Positions 15,835 through 23,607 of a stretch of 33,923 nucleotides of DNA are shown in pieces (the first letter of the stretch is position 1; the number at the start of each line of letters is the position of its first letter). The stretch comes from JANNFX01 sp031380225. Its GTDB lineage: Bacteria > Pseudomonadota > Alphaproteobacteria > Rhizobiales > Hyphomicrobiaceae. Position numbers and translations under genes: made by a program. The DNA is taken from assembly GCA_031380225.1 (NCBI GenBank), contig JANNFX010000062.1:1-33923 (forward strand), written 5' to 3'. Below the pieces are notes generated by a model. It saw only the letters and a program-made list of their open reading frames with translations, did not search any database and was not told where the DNA came from.

Positions 15835-16570
15835 CGCGCCGTGCTCCGATTAAATATTCTTCGTTGGTCTCGCCAGTGACGCTCGGCCATGGGACGAATG
15901 CCGTCTCATGCCAGCCGGGCTGTTGCGCCAGCCAGTCCCGCACAATCGCAATCGCGCGTTGGCGATGCTCAGGTGATTTCACTATGCCGCCTCTTCCAAT
16001 CGCATCCGGCCCGGCTTCGAATTGCGGTTTGATCAAAGCGATCAACCAGGCGCCCGGTGCCGTCAATGCGAGCGCGGCCGGAAGGGCCTTGGTCAGCGAA
16101 ATAAAACTGACGTCACAAACTATCGCTGTCACCGGCTCGATGATCATGCTTCGCGTCAGATGACGGGCATCAGTTTCTTCAAGCACCACGACGCGTGGAT
16201 CATTCCGCAAGCTGGTGTGCAACTGGGTTGTACCAACGTCGACCGCATAGACTTTGGCCGCGCCACGCTTCAACAGCACATCGGTAAACCCGCCCGTCGA
16301 GGCGCCGGCATCGATCACAACGCGGCCCCGAGGATCAAACGCTGGCCCGAACGCCTCCAGCGCCATCACAAGTTTGTCAGCGCCGAAGGAAATAAATGCG
16401 CTGGCATCAGTGGCCAGTGCTATGTCGGTCTCATGGTCAACGAGGGCGGCGGGCTTATCGGCGATAGCACCGGCCACGCTCACTCGGCCACGGAGGATCA
16501 TGCCGCGTGCACGGGCTCGCGTTTCAACCAGGCCGCGCGCGACCAGGGCTTGATCCAATCTCTGCCGCAT
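15827..16570 (-). CDS. tlyA: TlyA-family rRNA 2'-O-methyltransferase (hemolysin A-like)
   Basis: The 247-residue protein has an S4 RNA-binding domain (residues 1-62, RLDQALVARGLVETRARARGMI) followed by an RrmJ/FtsJ-like methyltransferase domain. The SAM loop is VIDAGASTGGFTDVLL. The catalytic K-D-K-E tetrad can be placed at Lys of FGADKL, Asp of CDVSFIS, Lys of LIKPQFE and Glu of GETNEEY. Homologues methylate cytidines in 16S and/or 23S rRNA; short TlyA forms act on 23S only. The name hemolysin is historical. The start at ATG 16570 gives the canonical N-terminus. The rlmD-like gene follows with an 8-bp overlap. Confidence 0.88.
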   Translation of the reverse strand: MRQRLDQALVARGLVETRARARGMILRGRVSVAGAIADKPAALVDHETDIALATDASAFISFGADKLVMALEAFGPAFDPRGRVVIDAGASTGGFTDVLLKRGAAKVYAVDVGTTQLHTSLRNDPRVVVLEETDARHLTRSMIIEPVTAIVCDVSFISLTKALPAALALTAPGAWLIALIKPQFEAGPDAIGRGGIVKSPEHRQRAIAIVRDWLAQQPGWHETAFVPWPSVTGETNEEYLIGARRDD

Positions 16571-16635
16571 CCCTATATACTGTCCACCAAGTCGCAATCT
16601 TCGACGTCACCCTACAAAATCGAAGGATGTCAGCC

Positions 16636-17070
16636 ATGAAGACCGTCGTATCTGTCGCAGTATTGAGCCTGGCCCTGGCGCTCGCCGCCTGCGGCCCGTC
16701 GACGCCAGAGGTCAAACGCACGCCATCTGCTGCGGGCGCTAAGGTCTCGATCCTTGAGCCAAAGAACGGAGCCGAAGTGACCTCACCTGTCACGGTAAAA
16801 TTCGGCGTTGTAGGCATGACACTTGCCCCCGCCGGAACCGAAGCTGAGCATAGTGGCCACCATCACGTGCTGATCGATACCAAACTCACGGATTTCAATA
16901 ACCCAATTCCGGCCGATGACAACCACAAGCATTTCGGTAAGGCGCAAACTGAAGGTTCGATTGAGTTGAAGCCCGGCAAACATACACTTCAGTTGGTCCT
17001 CGCCGATCACAACCATATCCCCCATGATCCCGTTGTGGAGTCCGAGGTCATCACCGTCACGGTGAAGTAG
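16636..17070 (+). CDS. DUF4399 lipoprotein
   Basis: The 144-residue protein has a type II signal peptide with the lipobox LALAAC; the lipidated residue would be Cys19. The mature part (VSILEPKNGAEVTSPVTVKFGVVGM, HHHVLIDT, HKHFGKAQTEGSIELKPGKHTLQLVLADHNHIPHDP) is a DUF4399 domain, rich in histidines and with an immunoglobulin-like beta pattern. The function is unknown; the His-rich loops suggest possible metal binding, which is my inference. ATG 16636 has AAGGA eight bases upstream, favouring it over ATG 16627. It is divergent from tlyA. Confidence 0.8.
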   Translation: MKTVVSVAVLSLALALAACGPSTPEVKRTPSAAGAKVSILEPKNGAEVTSPVTVKFGVVGMTLAPAGTEAEHSGHHHVLIDTKLTDFNNPIPADDNHKHFGKAQTEGSIELKPGKHTLQLVLADHNHIPHDPVVESEVITVTVK

Positions 17071-17388
17071 CCGCCGCACTTGGCTCATAAGCTGGGCTCA
17101 TATGCTGGGCATGGTGATATTCGACATTGCGGCCCTCAAGGCGGCCTGCAATTCGTAACTCCGTTCCGACAAACTCTGGCTTGCAGCCACAATTGTCAGC
17201 CGCTTTGATAACCTATGGACCAATGCACAGCGACCATTCGGCAGCTCCAGAGCAACCGAATTGGTTTCCGGCTAGACCGGGGGTTTGAATAGTGGGAAAG
17301 GCTGTGACGCCCGCAGTCAAACCTAAAGCCGCCGTTATCAAAGCCTACGCTTGTCATTGATCGAGACTACAGCGCCCGGAGCCGACTT
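17071..17388. other. intergenic region before the DUF1036 gene
   Basis: No convincing gene is visible in these 318 bp. There is a 13-bp tandem direct repeat, GGCTCATAaGCTG (17082-17094) and GGCTCATAtGCTG (17095-17107). A possible 22-codon open frame runs from GTG 17292 to TGA 17360 after a G-rich stretch; it is Lys/Ala-rich and I do not claim it is translated. Confidence 0.4.
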
Positions 17389-17859
17389 CTGCCCGCCTCA
17401 ACCGAAATCCCTCAACATTTTGCCAGTCGCAGGCCGCTTCGAGTTGCAGGTGCCGCGTGTGCCCTGCTGTTGTTGGCACCAAACGCTGCGTTCGCCGACC
17501 TGAAGCTCTGCAATTCGACTTCAAGCCGGATTGGCGTTTCGGTTGGCTATCAGGACGACAAGGGTTGGGCGACCGAGGGCTGGTGGACTATTTCGCCGCA
17601 GACCTGCGAGACATTGCTCAAGGGTGCAGTGCCAAGTCAGTTCATTTACGTCCATGCTGTGGACTATGACCGCGGTGGCGAATGGGCTGGTGGCAATCAA
17701 ATGTGTACAGACGACAAATCGTTCGTTATCCGCGGAGTAGAGGATTGCCCAAAACGTGGCTATAAGCGGTCGGGATTCTTCGAAGTCAACACCGGCGATG
17801 CCAAAGAGTGGACTGTTCGCCTCACCGACCCTGAGCCCGGGAGCTCCAAGAAAGAATGA
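17389..17859 (+). CDS. DUF1036 exported protein, with apparent non-canonical CTG start
   Basis: The domain is clear: LKLCNSTSSRIGVSVGYQDDKGW, TEGWWTISPQTCETLL, YVHAVDYDRGGEW, and a C-terminal GFFEVNTGDAKEWTVRLTD. DUF1036 proteins are small periplasmic proteins of unknown function whose gene often precedes pyk in Hyphomicrobiales. A complete signal peptide is encoded before the domain (RRPLRVAGAACALLLL, cleavage after AFA). The first ATG, GTG or TTG in frame is TTG 17470, inside that signal peptide. The frame is open back to 17308. CTG 17389 with GGAG seven bases upstream is the best candidate start, giving a 36-residue signal peptide. A conservative minimum is 17470-17859. Its stop overlaps the pyk start. 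Confidence 0.75.
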   Translation: MPASTEIPQHFASRRPLRVAGAACALLLLAPNAAFADLKLCNSTSSRIGVSVGYQDDKGWATEGWWTISPQTCETLLKGAVPSQFIYVHAVDYDRGGEWAGGNQMCTDDKSFVIRGVEDCPKRGYKRSGFFEVNTGDAKEWTVRLTDPEPGSSKKE

Positions 17860-19379
17860 AACGTAATCGCAGGGTCAAGATTTTGGCGACCCTTGGGCCG
17901 GCGTCGTCGACCCCAGACATGATTCAACGCCTGTTCCAGGCCGGTGTCGATGTGTTCCGCATCAACATGAGCCACGCCACCCACGAGGGCGCGCGCGAAC
18001 TCGTGTCATCGATCCGCTCGATCGCGCAGCGCAATCGCCACCCCATTGGCATCCTCTGCGACCTGCAGGGCCCGAAATTGCGCGTCGGCGAGTTCCTGGG
18101 CAATCGCGTGTTCCTCGCAGAAGGCGCCACATTCAAGTTTGACCGGAGCGAAACGCCCGGCACAGCCGACCGCGTGTTCCTGCCCCATCCGCAGATTTTT
18201 TCCGGCGTCAAAGCGGGTCACATTTTGCTGCTCGATGATGGCAAGATCCGCATGCGCGTCACCGATGCCAAACCGGATGTGATCACGTCGGAGGTGCTGA
18301 CGGGCGGAGCATTGAGCAGCCGCAAGGGCATATCGCTGCCTGACACGCTGCTGCCGATGAGCCCACTGACGCCAAAAGATCGCGCTGACCTTGAGTGTGC
18401 GTTGGAACTCGGCGTCGACTGGATTGCATTGTCATTCGTGCAGCGCGCGCAGGACATCATCGAAGCCAAGGCTTTGATCGACGGCCGCGCCGCTGTGATG
18501 GCAAAGATCGAGAAGCCGTCAGCCATCGATGACATCGACGCCATTATTGCTGCTGGTGACGGGTTTATGGTCGCCCGCGGCGATCTCGGCGTTGAATTGC
18601 CGGTTGAGCAAGTGCCGGGCTTACAGAAAAAGATCACCCATAAAGCGCGCAGCGCCGGCAAACCGGTCGTGGTCGCGACGCAGATGCTGGAAAGCATGAT
18701 TTCATCGCCGGTCCCGACCCGCGCCGAAGTCTCGGACGTCGCAACTGCCGTATTCGACGGCGCCGATGCTGTGATGCTGTCCGCGGAATCCGCGGTCGGA
18801 CAGTATCCACTTGAAGCCATCCAGGTCATGGATCGCATCGCCCAGCAGGTCGAAAGCGACCCGAGCTATGAAACGCTGGTCCACACCACCGAATTTACGC
18901 CACAAGCGACCGGCGCCGATGCCATCTCAGCCGCCGCCTATGCCATCGCCAATACGGTCAAAGTGGCAGCGATCCTGTGCTACACGGCAACCGGCTCAAC
19001 GGCGCTGCGCGTAGCGCGTGAACGGCCGAATTTGCCGGTGATTGGCTTGACGCCTGTCGCCGAAACCGCCCAGCGACTGTCGCTCGTGTGGGGCATCCAG
19101 GCGGTATTGACATCCGATCCCGAAGACCTCTCGGACATGGTCCGCAAGGCCTGCCGGATTGCCTATGAAGATGGCTACGTCAAAGCCGGCGATGGCGTCG
19201 TCATCACCTGCGGCGTGCCGTTGGGTTCACCCGGCGCCACCAACATGATCCGCTTGGCCTTCGTCGATGAATTGGGCCTGCCCGACGGCCACGATCCCGA
19301 CGCGCTCCCGGTTGGCGGGAAGAAACTCGCGCCGAAGGTTGCAGGCGCTGGAGCACCAGCTGTCAAAGCCAAGGTTTGA
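17856..19379 (+). CDS. pyk: pyruvate kinase
   Basis: The 507-residue protein has the complete enzyme: RVKILATLGPASS, VFRINMSHAT, LCDLQGPKLRVG, the catalytic region AKIEKPSAIDDIDAII followed by GFMVARGDLGVELP, and the substrate-site segment VVATQMLESMISSPVPTRAEVSDVATAVFDGADAVMLSAESAVGQYP. The last step of glycolysis makes ATP and pyruvate from phosphoenolpyruvate. The C-terminal regulatory domain is complete, followed by a tail of about 25 residues rich in Ala/Lys/Pro. The ATG overlaps the DUF1036 stop (ATGA), so translation is coupled. A strong terminator follows. Confidence 0.96.
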   Translation: MKRNRRVKILATLGPASSTPDMIQRLFQAGVDVFRINMSHATHEGARELVSSIRSIAQRNRHPIGILCDLQGPKLRVGEFLGNRVFLAEGATFKFDRSETPGTADRVFLPHPQIFSGVKAGHILLLDDGKIRMRVTDAKPDVITSEVLTGGALSSRKGISLPDTLLPMSPLTPKDRADLECALELGVDWIALSFVQRAQDIIEAKALIDGRAAVMAKIEKPSAIDDIDAIIAAGDGFMVARGDLGVELPVEQVPGLQKKITHKARSAGKPVVVATQMLESMISSPVPTRAEVSDVATAVFDGADAVMLSAESAVGQYPLEAIQVMDRIAQQVESDPSYETLVHTTEFTPQATGADAISAAAYAIANTVKVAAILCYTATGSTALRVARERPNLPVIGLTPVAETAQRLSLVWGIQAVLTSDPEDLSDMVRKACRIAYEDGYVKAGDGVVITCGVPLGSPGATNMIRLAFVDELGLPDGHDPDALPVGGKKLAPKVAGAGAPAVKAKV

Positions 19380-19404
19380 TACAGGTTACAATCGACAAAA
19401 GAAA

Positions 19405-19441
19405 ACGGCGTGATGGCTGATCATCACGCCGTCGAATTTTT
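19405..19441. terminator. bidirectional intrinsic terminator between pyk and the convergent small exported protein gene
   Basis: A perfect 11-bp stem ACGGCGTGATG/CATCACGCCGT with a 6-nt loop is followed by a T-run on the plus strand (19437-19441) and by TTTTCTTTT on the minus strand. Confidence 0.85.
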
Positions 19442-19463
19442 GAGAGATAGACCGTCTGGCAAA

Positions 19464-19808
19464 TCAGAACTTGTGTTTGACTGAACCACGAATCGTTACG
19501 TCGTCGGTCGGGGCCTGATCTTCGGCTTCACCTGGCTTCTGATCGTTGGCGCCGTAAAGCAGCTCGAGACCAAAATCCATCTTTGGCAACATGCCGAGCT
19601 TGCCGAGGCCGGGAATGCGAACTTCCGTACCGGCCGACGGCTTTTCAACGGCCGCGCCAGAGTTCAGTTCAACGCCAGCTGCCGGGGCAACGGCTGCGGG
19701 TGTCCCAGACGCGCCCGGGATCGGGGCCTGTTGTTCTTCAAAGCCGAACGCAGAGCCGCTCGCAAATGCAAGCGCCAAGCACAGCCCAAGTGATGATCTT
19801 AATCTCAT
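19464..19808 (-). CDS. small exported protein of unknown function
   Basis: The 114-residue protein has a typical signal peptide (start MRLRSS, hydrophobic residues 7-17, likely cleavage after Ala-Phe-Gly at position 22). The mature part is Pro/Ala-rich and then reads VRIPGLGKLGMLPKMDFGLELLYG and TIRGSVKHKF. The final aromatic residue and the alternating pattern near the C-terminus could fit an outer-membrane or periplasmic location, but this is a guess. I do not recognise a family. ATG 19808 is preceded by a GGA-containing ribosome binding site. It shares the bidirectional terminator with pyk. Confidence 0.65.
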   Translation of the reverse strand: MRLRSSLGLCLALAFASGSAFGFEEQQAPIPGASGTPAAVAPAAGVELNSGAAVEKPSAGTEVRIPGLGKLGMLPKMDFGLELLYGANDQKPGEAEDQAPTDDVTIRGSVKHKF

Positions 19809-19972
19809 AATTTCCGGTCCCCGCGACATGCACGGCACTGCTTAAGTCTAACGCTACCCTCTGACTCGGGAAGATGGCGTGTCAGCCGTCCGGAAACAAG
19901 ACTGAACCCACCCCAGTTAAGCCCGGATGAACATTTGGAGCCGGTGGTGTGGTTGCGTTGCAATGTGGCACG

Positions 19973-20009
19973 ACCGCCACATATGCTGCATGGCAGCATA
20001 TGTGGTGGT
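19973..20009. repeat. 37-bp hairpin with 3-nt loop
   Basis: Thirteen-base perfect arms CCACATATGCTGC (19977-19989) and GCAGCATATGTGG (19993-20005) surround an ATG loop. Four more outer bases pair when one G-U is allowed. There is no T-run. It lies upstream of the small exported protein gene and beyond the porin remnant. Confidence 0.7.
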
Positions 20010-20051
20010 AAATCCAGCGACCGATTTTGCTGGCCAAACTCAACCATCAAC

Positions 20052-20279
20052 AAAAAGGCTGCCCTTTCGGACGCCCTTTAATGTGCTTGGCCGTTGAGAT
20101 CTGTAGACCGGGAGAAGTCTCAGAACTGAATACGGCCGCCAGCGATCACCATATCAAGGTTGTCGAGATCGGTTTTCACAAGTGCGCCCGGAGCCGTGAA
20201 GTCTCCGGCAGCGCTGCGATAGATCACGTAGAGGTCCATTGCGGCTGCATCAATGTTCTGCACGATACCAATAGCCCAG
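20052..20279 (-). pseudogene. C-terminal remnant of a second porin gene with its decayed terminator
   Basis: On the minus strand, 20120-20279 translates to WAIGIVQNIDAAAMDLYVIYR, then LDNLDMVIAGGRIQF and a stop. It aligns with the last 50 residues of the intact neighbouring porin (GGIVQELEGASINLYAYYRHY ... LDIVMTGAIIKF). The frame hits stops just upstream, so only the tail survives. Downstream, 20052-20077 is a degenerate copy of the intact porin's terminator: the stem has the same layout but three of nine positions no longer match. I interpret this as an old tandem duplication or second porin that was mostly deleted. Confidence 0.8.
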
Positions 20280-20372
20280 CATCGCCTCACCCTTTAAGCG
20301 GATTGCGCAATATTTTCTACCATAAATTGTAGTTACCCGCATCCAGTGACGCGCAGCCTCGTCCAAGAAACC

Positions 20373-20399
20373 AAAAAAGGCCGCCCTTGCGGGCGGCCT
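20373..20399 (-). terminator. intrinsic terminator of the porin gene
   Basis: On the minus strand a perfect 9-bp stem AGGCCGCCC/GGGCGGCCT with a GCAA tetraloop is followed by TTTTTT. It lies 37 bp after the porin stop. Confidence 0.9.
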
Positions 20400-20435
20400 C
20401 TTCCGGCGTTTCGAGACCTGGGAGAAGGTGGAAAC

Positions 20436-21803
20436 TTAGAACTTGATGATTGCGCCGGTCATGACGATATCGAGGTCTTCGAACTCTTTCGCCTTAGCGA
20501 CAACACCATCATCAGCAAGGCTCAACTCGCCCTCATAGTGGCGATAGTAAGCATAGAGGTTGATGGATGCGCCTTCGAGTTCCTGAACAATACCACCGCC
20601 GTACATTTTGAGGCCAGAGCTGAACACATTGGCGCTGCTGCCAAGTGAATTGATAGCATCACTACCGGAAACCGACAGACGCTCGCTGGCGCCACCGTCG
20701 AGATCGTAATACTGGCCGAACAAGGTCGTCTTACCGAGTGAGTTGAACTTCTGCTCGATACCAGCTTCGATGGCCCAGAACGTGGTGCTGTCGTCTGCGC
20801 CCGTTCCAGCCAAGTCGCTGTCGCCCAGCACGCCGTCGTCCTGGTGCTCGCCTGCGGCCGCGTTCATGTAAAGACCGGTTGGCTTGTGCATGACGCTCAC
20901 CGATCCGCCATACTGCTTACAACGCGCGTCACGGTCGGGGAATGCGGCGACGGCAGTGCCGGTGCATTCGAAGAAGGCCGCTTCTGCATTGGTGTCAGTG
21001 TTCTCACCGTATGCGATGCCAGCAGCGACCTTGAAGTCGCCGACTTCGCCCTTGTACTTGAGTCCGCCATCCCAGTGGTCGTCGGCGCCCCAACCAGCTT
21101 CCAATGTGAAGCCCTGGTATTCCGGTGACTGCCACCAAACGCCGTTGCGGCGCTCACCTTCACCTGGCTGGTCGCCAGTGTGCTTGATCAGACGGCGCCA
21201 TTGAACGCCACTCAAGCCGCCATCTATGCCGCGCAGCTTTAGGCCAAGCCCGCTATCTTCAACGTCTGAAAATTTAGCGACATCTTTGGTGTGCGCCAGG
21301 TTGATTTCGGTGACACCCTCCATCGCGGTCGGCGTCGTGCCGACGCTGACGGACCCAAATGTTTTGCTAGCTAAGTACCAGCGCGAGTGGCGCACATCGA
21401 GACCGTTTTCTTCGGGAACGAACTTGTCATCCTGGCTGAAGCGCTTTGAGTTATTGGTGCGAACACCGATCTCAAGAACGTAACCGGCCTTCCAGTCGGC
21501 GTTGATTTTTGCGTCGCCTTTGAATCCGAAGCGGGTGCGCGAATTGTCGTTCGTGACGAGCGTTGCGTCGCTCTCTTTGCCATCATCCCAGAACAGCACG
21601 GCTTCATTGACTTGACCATAGACCGTCAAGCTGACCTTGCGGTTGCCCTTGCGTGCGGTCGTGGCTTCCAATTCTGCAATGCGCTCTTCAAGATCGGCGC
21701 AGCAGTTGCCACCCAAATCTGCCGCTTGTGACAGGGTCGAGGTGCCCATAAACAGGCTCAAACTCAACACGCTTGCCGCGACGTAGACATCACGAGATTT
21801 CAT
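20436..21803 (-). CDS. outer-membrane porin (Rhizobiales porin family)
   Basis: The 455-residue protein begins with a signal peptide (cleavage after SQA near residue 27). The mature N-terminus has a cysteine pair and a short coiled-coil segment, NCCADLEERIAELEATTARKG, which I associate with porins of Hyphomicrobiales. A long beta-barrel follows with alternating residues and ends in a C-terminal phenylalanine (TGAIIKF) as expected for BAM-dependent insertion. It should form a diffusion pore for small hydrophilic solutes. ATG 21803 has a GGGGGA ribosome binding site. A strong terminator follows the gene. A decayed tail of a related porin lies just downstream. Confidence 0.88.
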   Translation of the reverse strand: MKSRDVYVAASVLSLSLFMGTSTLSQAADLGGNCCADLEERIAELEATTARKGNRKVSLTVYGQVNEAVLFWDDGKESDATLVTNDNSRTRFGFKGDAKINADWKAGYVLEIGVRTNNSKRFSQDDKFVPEENGLDVRHSRWYLASKTFGSVSVGTTPTAMEGVTEINLAHTKDVAKFSDVEDSGLGLKLRGIDGGLSGVQWRRLIKHTGDQPGEGERRNGVWWQSPEYQGFTLEAGWGADDHWDGGLKYKGEVGDFKVAAGIAYGENTDTNAEAAFFECTGTAVAAFPDRDARCKQYGGSVSVMHKPTGLYMNAAAGEHQDDGVLGDSDLAGTGADDSTTFWAIEAGIEQKFNSLGKTTLFGQYYDLDGGASERLSVSGSDAINSLGSSANVFSSGLKMYGGGIVQELEGASINLYAYYRHYEGELSLADDGVVAKAKEFEDLDIVMTGAIIKF

Positions 21804-22137
21804 CTTATGTCCCCCATCGGCACCCTCAAAGGCCACCGATTCTTGCGCCCAAACACAGTTCGAATATTCCCTATTCGAACCAACTCACAAAACCGCAACG
21901 CGCCTCTATAGCAACTCGAGGCAAATACTGTTGCATTCTGGTACCGTAGATTGACCGATGTGATACGAAGGAGCATCAGCATCAGACTAACCAGATTCAA
22001 TCACCGATTGAATTCAAACGGTTACTAATGCGTTAATAGGCAGGCTGTGTAACATCCACATGACAACGCCGTGACACGCTACTGACGACGGGGTTTGACG
22101 TCTCATTTCAGCAACAGTTAAGCTCCAGGACGTGAAG
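21804..22137. other. porin-monooxygenase divergent intergenic region
   Basis: These 334 bp hold the promoter regions of two divergent genes. I see no further gene and cannot define exact promoter elements. The stretch is AT-richer than its surroundings. Confidence 0.4.
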
Positions 22138-23364
22138 ATGAGCGCCCGAATGACTGTTTCAGCGTTGGTAATTGGCGGCGGGCCGGCAGGACTTGCGGCT
22201 GCATTGGCGCTTGCAAAATCAGGCGTTGCGCTCGCACTGGCTGCTCCTGTGCACCGTCCGTCCTATCAAAGCGGCGGCGCTGGCATAGACCGGCGTACTG
22301 CAGCACTTTTCGGCGGCTCGATCGCGCTTCTGAAGAACCTCGGCGTATGGGATGATGTTGCTTCGAAAAGTCAGCCCCTCTCTGCCATCCGCATCATTGA
22401 CGACACCGGTGGACTGCTGCGCGCGCCGGAAGTCACATTCCGCGCCGCTGAAGCTGGCCTCGACGCATTTGGCTACAATGTGCCGAATGCCGTTCTAGTC
22501 GAAGCACTGCGCGTTAAACTTGCCGAGGCCGGGAGCATAATCCAGATCGTCGATACGGAAGCCGTCGAGCGGCTTGAGATCGGCGAGCATACGGTCCAAG
22601 TGACGACGCGCGAGGGCGTTGTTATCGAGGCGCAACTGATCGCCGCCGCGGATGGCCGCAATTCGATTTGCCGGGCGGCGGCCGGTATCGCCGCCAAAAC
22701 CTGGACCTATCCGCAATCGGCTATCGTTTGCTCCTTCGATCACGCGCGCGCGCACCGCAATATTTCAACAGAGTTCCATCGCGCGGCGGGGCCATTCACG
22801 ACCGTGCCGATGCCAGGCAACGCTTCAAGCCTGGTTTGGGTCGCGACGCCCGAGGACGCGCAGCGGATTTTGACGCTCGATACGCCCGCAGTTACAGCGT
22901 TGATCGAAGACCGCTTGCAAGGCCTGCTCGGTTCGATCTCGAACCTGTCGCCACGCGCAGCGTTTCCGCTGACTGGTTTGACCGCCGGCAGTTTCGGACA
23001 AAACCGGGTCGCATTAATCGGCGAAGCCGGGCACGTGATCCCACCGATTGGCGCTCAAGGCTTAAATCTCGGCCTGCGCGACGCGGCAACGCTGGCGGAT
23101 TGCATCATCGAAGCCGGTGCTGATTGCAAAGACATCGGCGCGCCGCACATCTTGCGCGCCTATGCTGACGCCCGCTCGCCTGACGTAACCTCGCGGATCT
23201 GGACCATTGATCTTTTGAACCGCTCGCTACTTTCAGCCCTGCCACCCGTGCAGCTGGCTCGTGGTGCCGGACTTTACGCTTTGACTGCGCTTGGACCATT
23301 GCGACGGCTGCTTTTGCGTGAAGGAATCCAACCGGCAATGGCCACGCCGAGTTTGATGCGGTGA
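22138..23364 (+). CDS. UbiH/UbiF-type FAD-dependent monooxygenase
   Basis: The 408-residue protein of the PHBH fold has an N-terminal FAD motif, VIGGGPAGLAAALALAKSG. The second FAD motif is AAADGRNSICR and the third is GEAGHVIPPIGAQGLNLGLRDA. This combination marks ubiquinone-ring hydroxylases (UbiH/UbiF/UbiL). It most likely hydroxylates a ubiquinone precursor at the membrane, though which ring position cannot be told. I chose ATG 22138, with AGGA seven bases upstream, over GTG 22132. It is a single gene, transcribed away from the porin. Confidence 0.85.
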   Translation: MSARMTVSALVIGGGPAGLAAALALAKSGVALALAAPVHRPSYQSGGAGIDRRTAALFGGSIALLKNLGVWDDVASKSQPLSAIRIIDDTGGLLRAPEVTFRAAEAGLDAFGYNVPNAVLVEALRVKLAEAGSIIQIVDTEAVERLEIGEHTVQVTTREGVVIEAQLIAAADGRNSICRAAAGIAAKTWTYPQSAIVCSFDHARAHRNISTEFHRAAGPFTTVPMPGNASSLVWVATPEDAQRILTLDTPAVTALIEDRLQGLLGSISNLSPRAAFPLTGLTAGSFGQNRVALIGEAGHVIPPIGAQGLNLGLRDAATLADCIIEAGADCKDIGAPHILRAYADARSPDVTSRIWTIDLLNRSLLSALPPVQLARGAGLYALTALGPLRRLLLREGIQPAMATPSLMR

Positions 23365-23397
23365 CGGTGAGACGCCGGCGCGCCTCAACACACCGAT

Positions 23398-23533
23398 GTC
23401 ATCCCGGCATTTATTGCCGGGATCCATGGGTCCGCTGGCTTGGAAACAAATGAATGCGCCGTGACAGCTGCGCGCCGATTTTCACATTTTGTAGTGTTGC
23501 CAAATGGGTCCCGGGGACAAGCCCCGGGATGAC
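23398..23533. repeat. 136-bp palindromic interspersed element
   Basis: The ends are GTCATCCCGG and CCGGGATGAC, a 10-bp terminal inverted repeat. Each end carries its own hairpin: ATCCCGGCA/TGCCGGGAT (23401-23423) and CCCGGGG/CCCCGGG (23510-23528). No transposase is encoded. The 'ATCCCGG...CCGGGAT' hairpin type is common as a dispersed non-coding repeat in alphaproteobacteria. It sits between the convergent monooxygenase and ureohydrolase genes and could also end transcription of both. Confidence 0.7.
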
Positions 23534-23607
23534 AATTGTGGGTGCAATGGATCGCGGCCCACAAATGCCGTAGGTGGGGCTGAGGCATTTGCGAAGCCCA
23601 ACCTTTC

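Noticed and set aside
23398..23533. Insertion sequence
   Set aside because: It has terminal inverted repeats but no transposase frame. It is kept only as a non-autonomous repeat.
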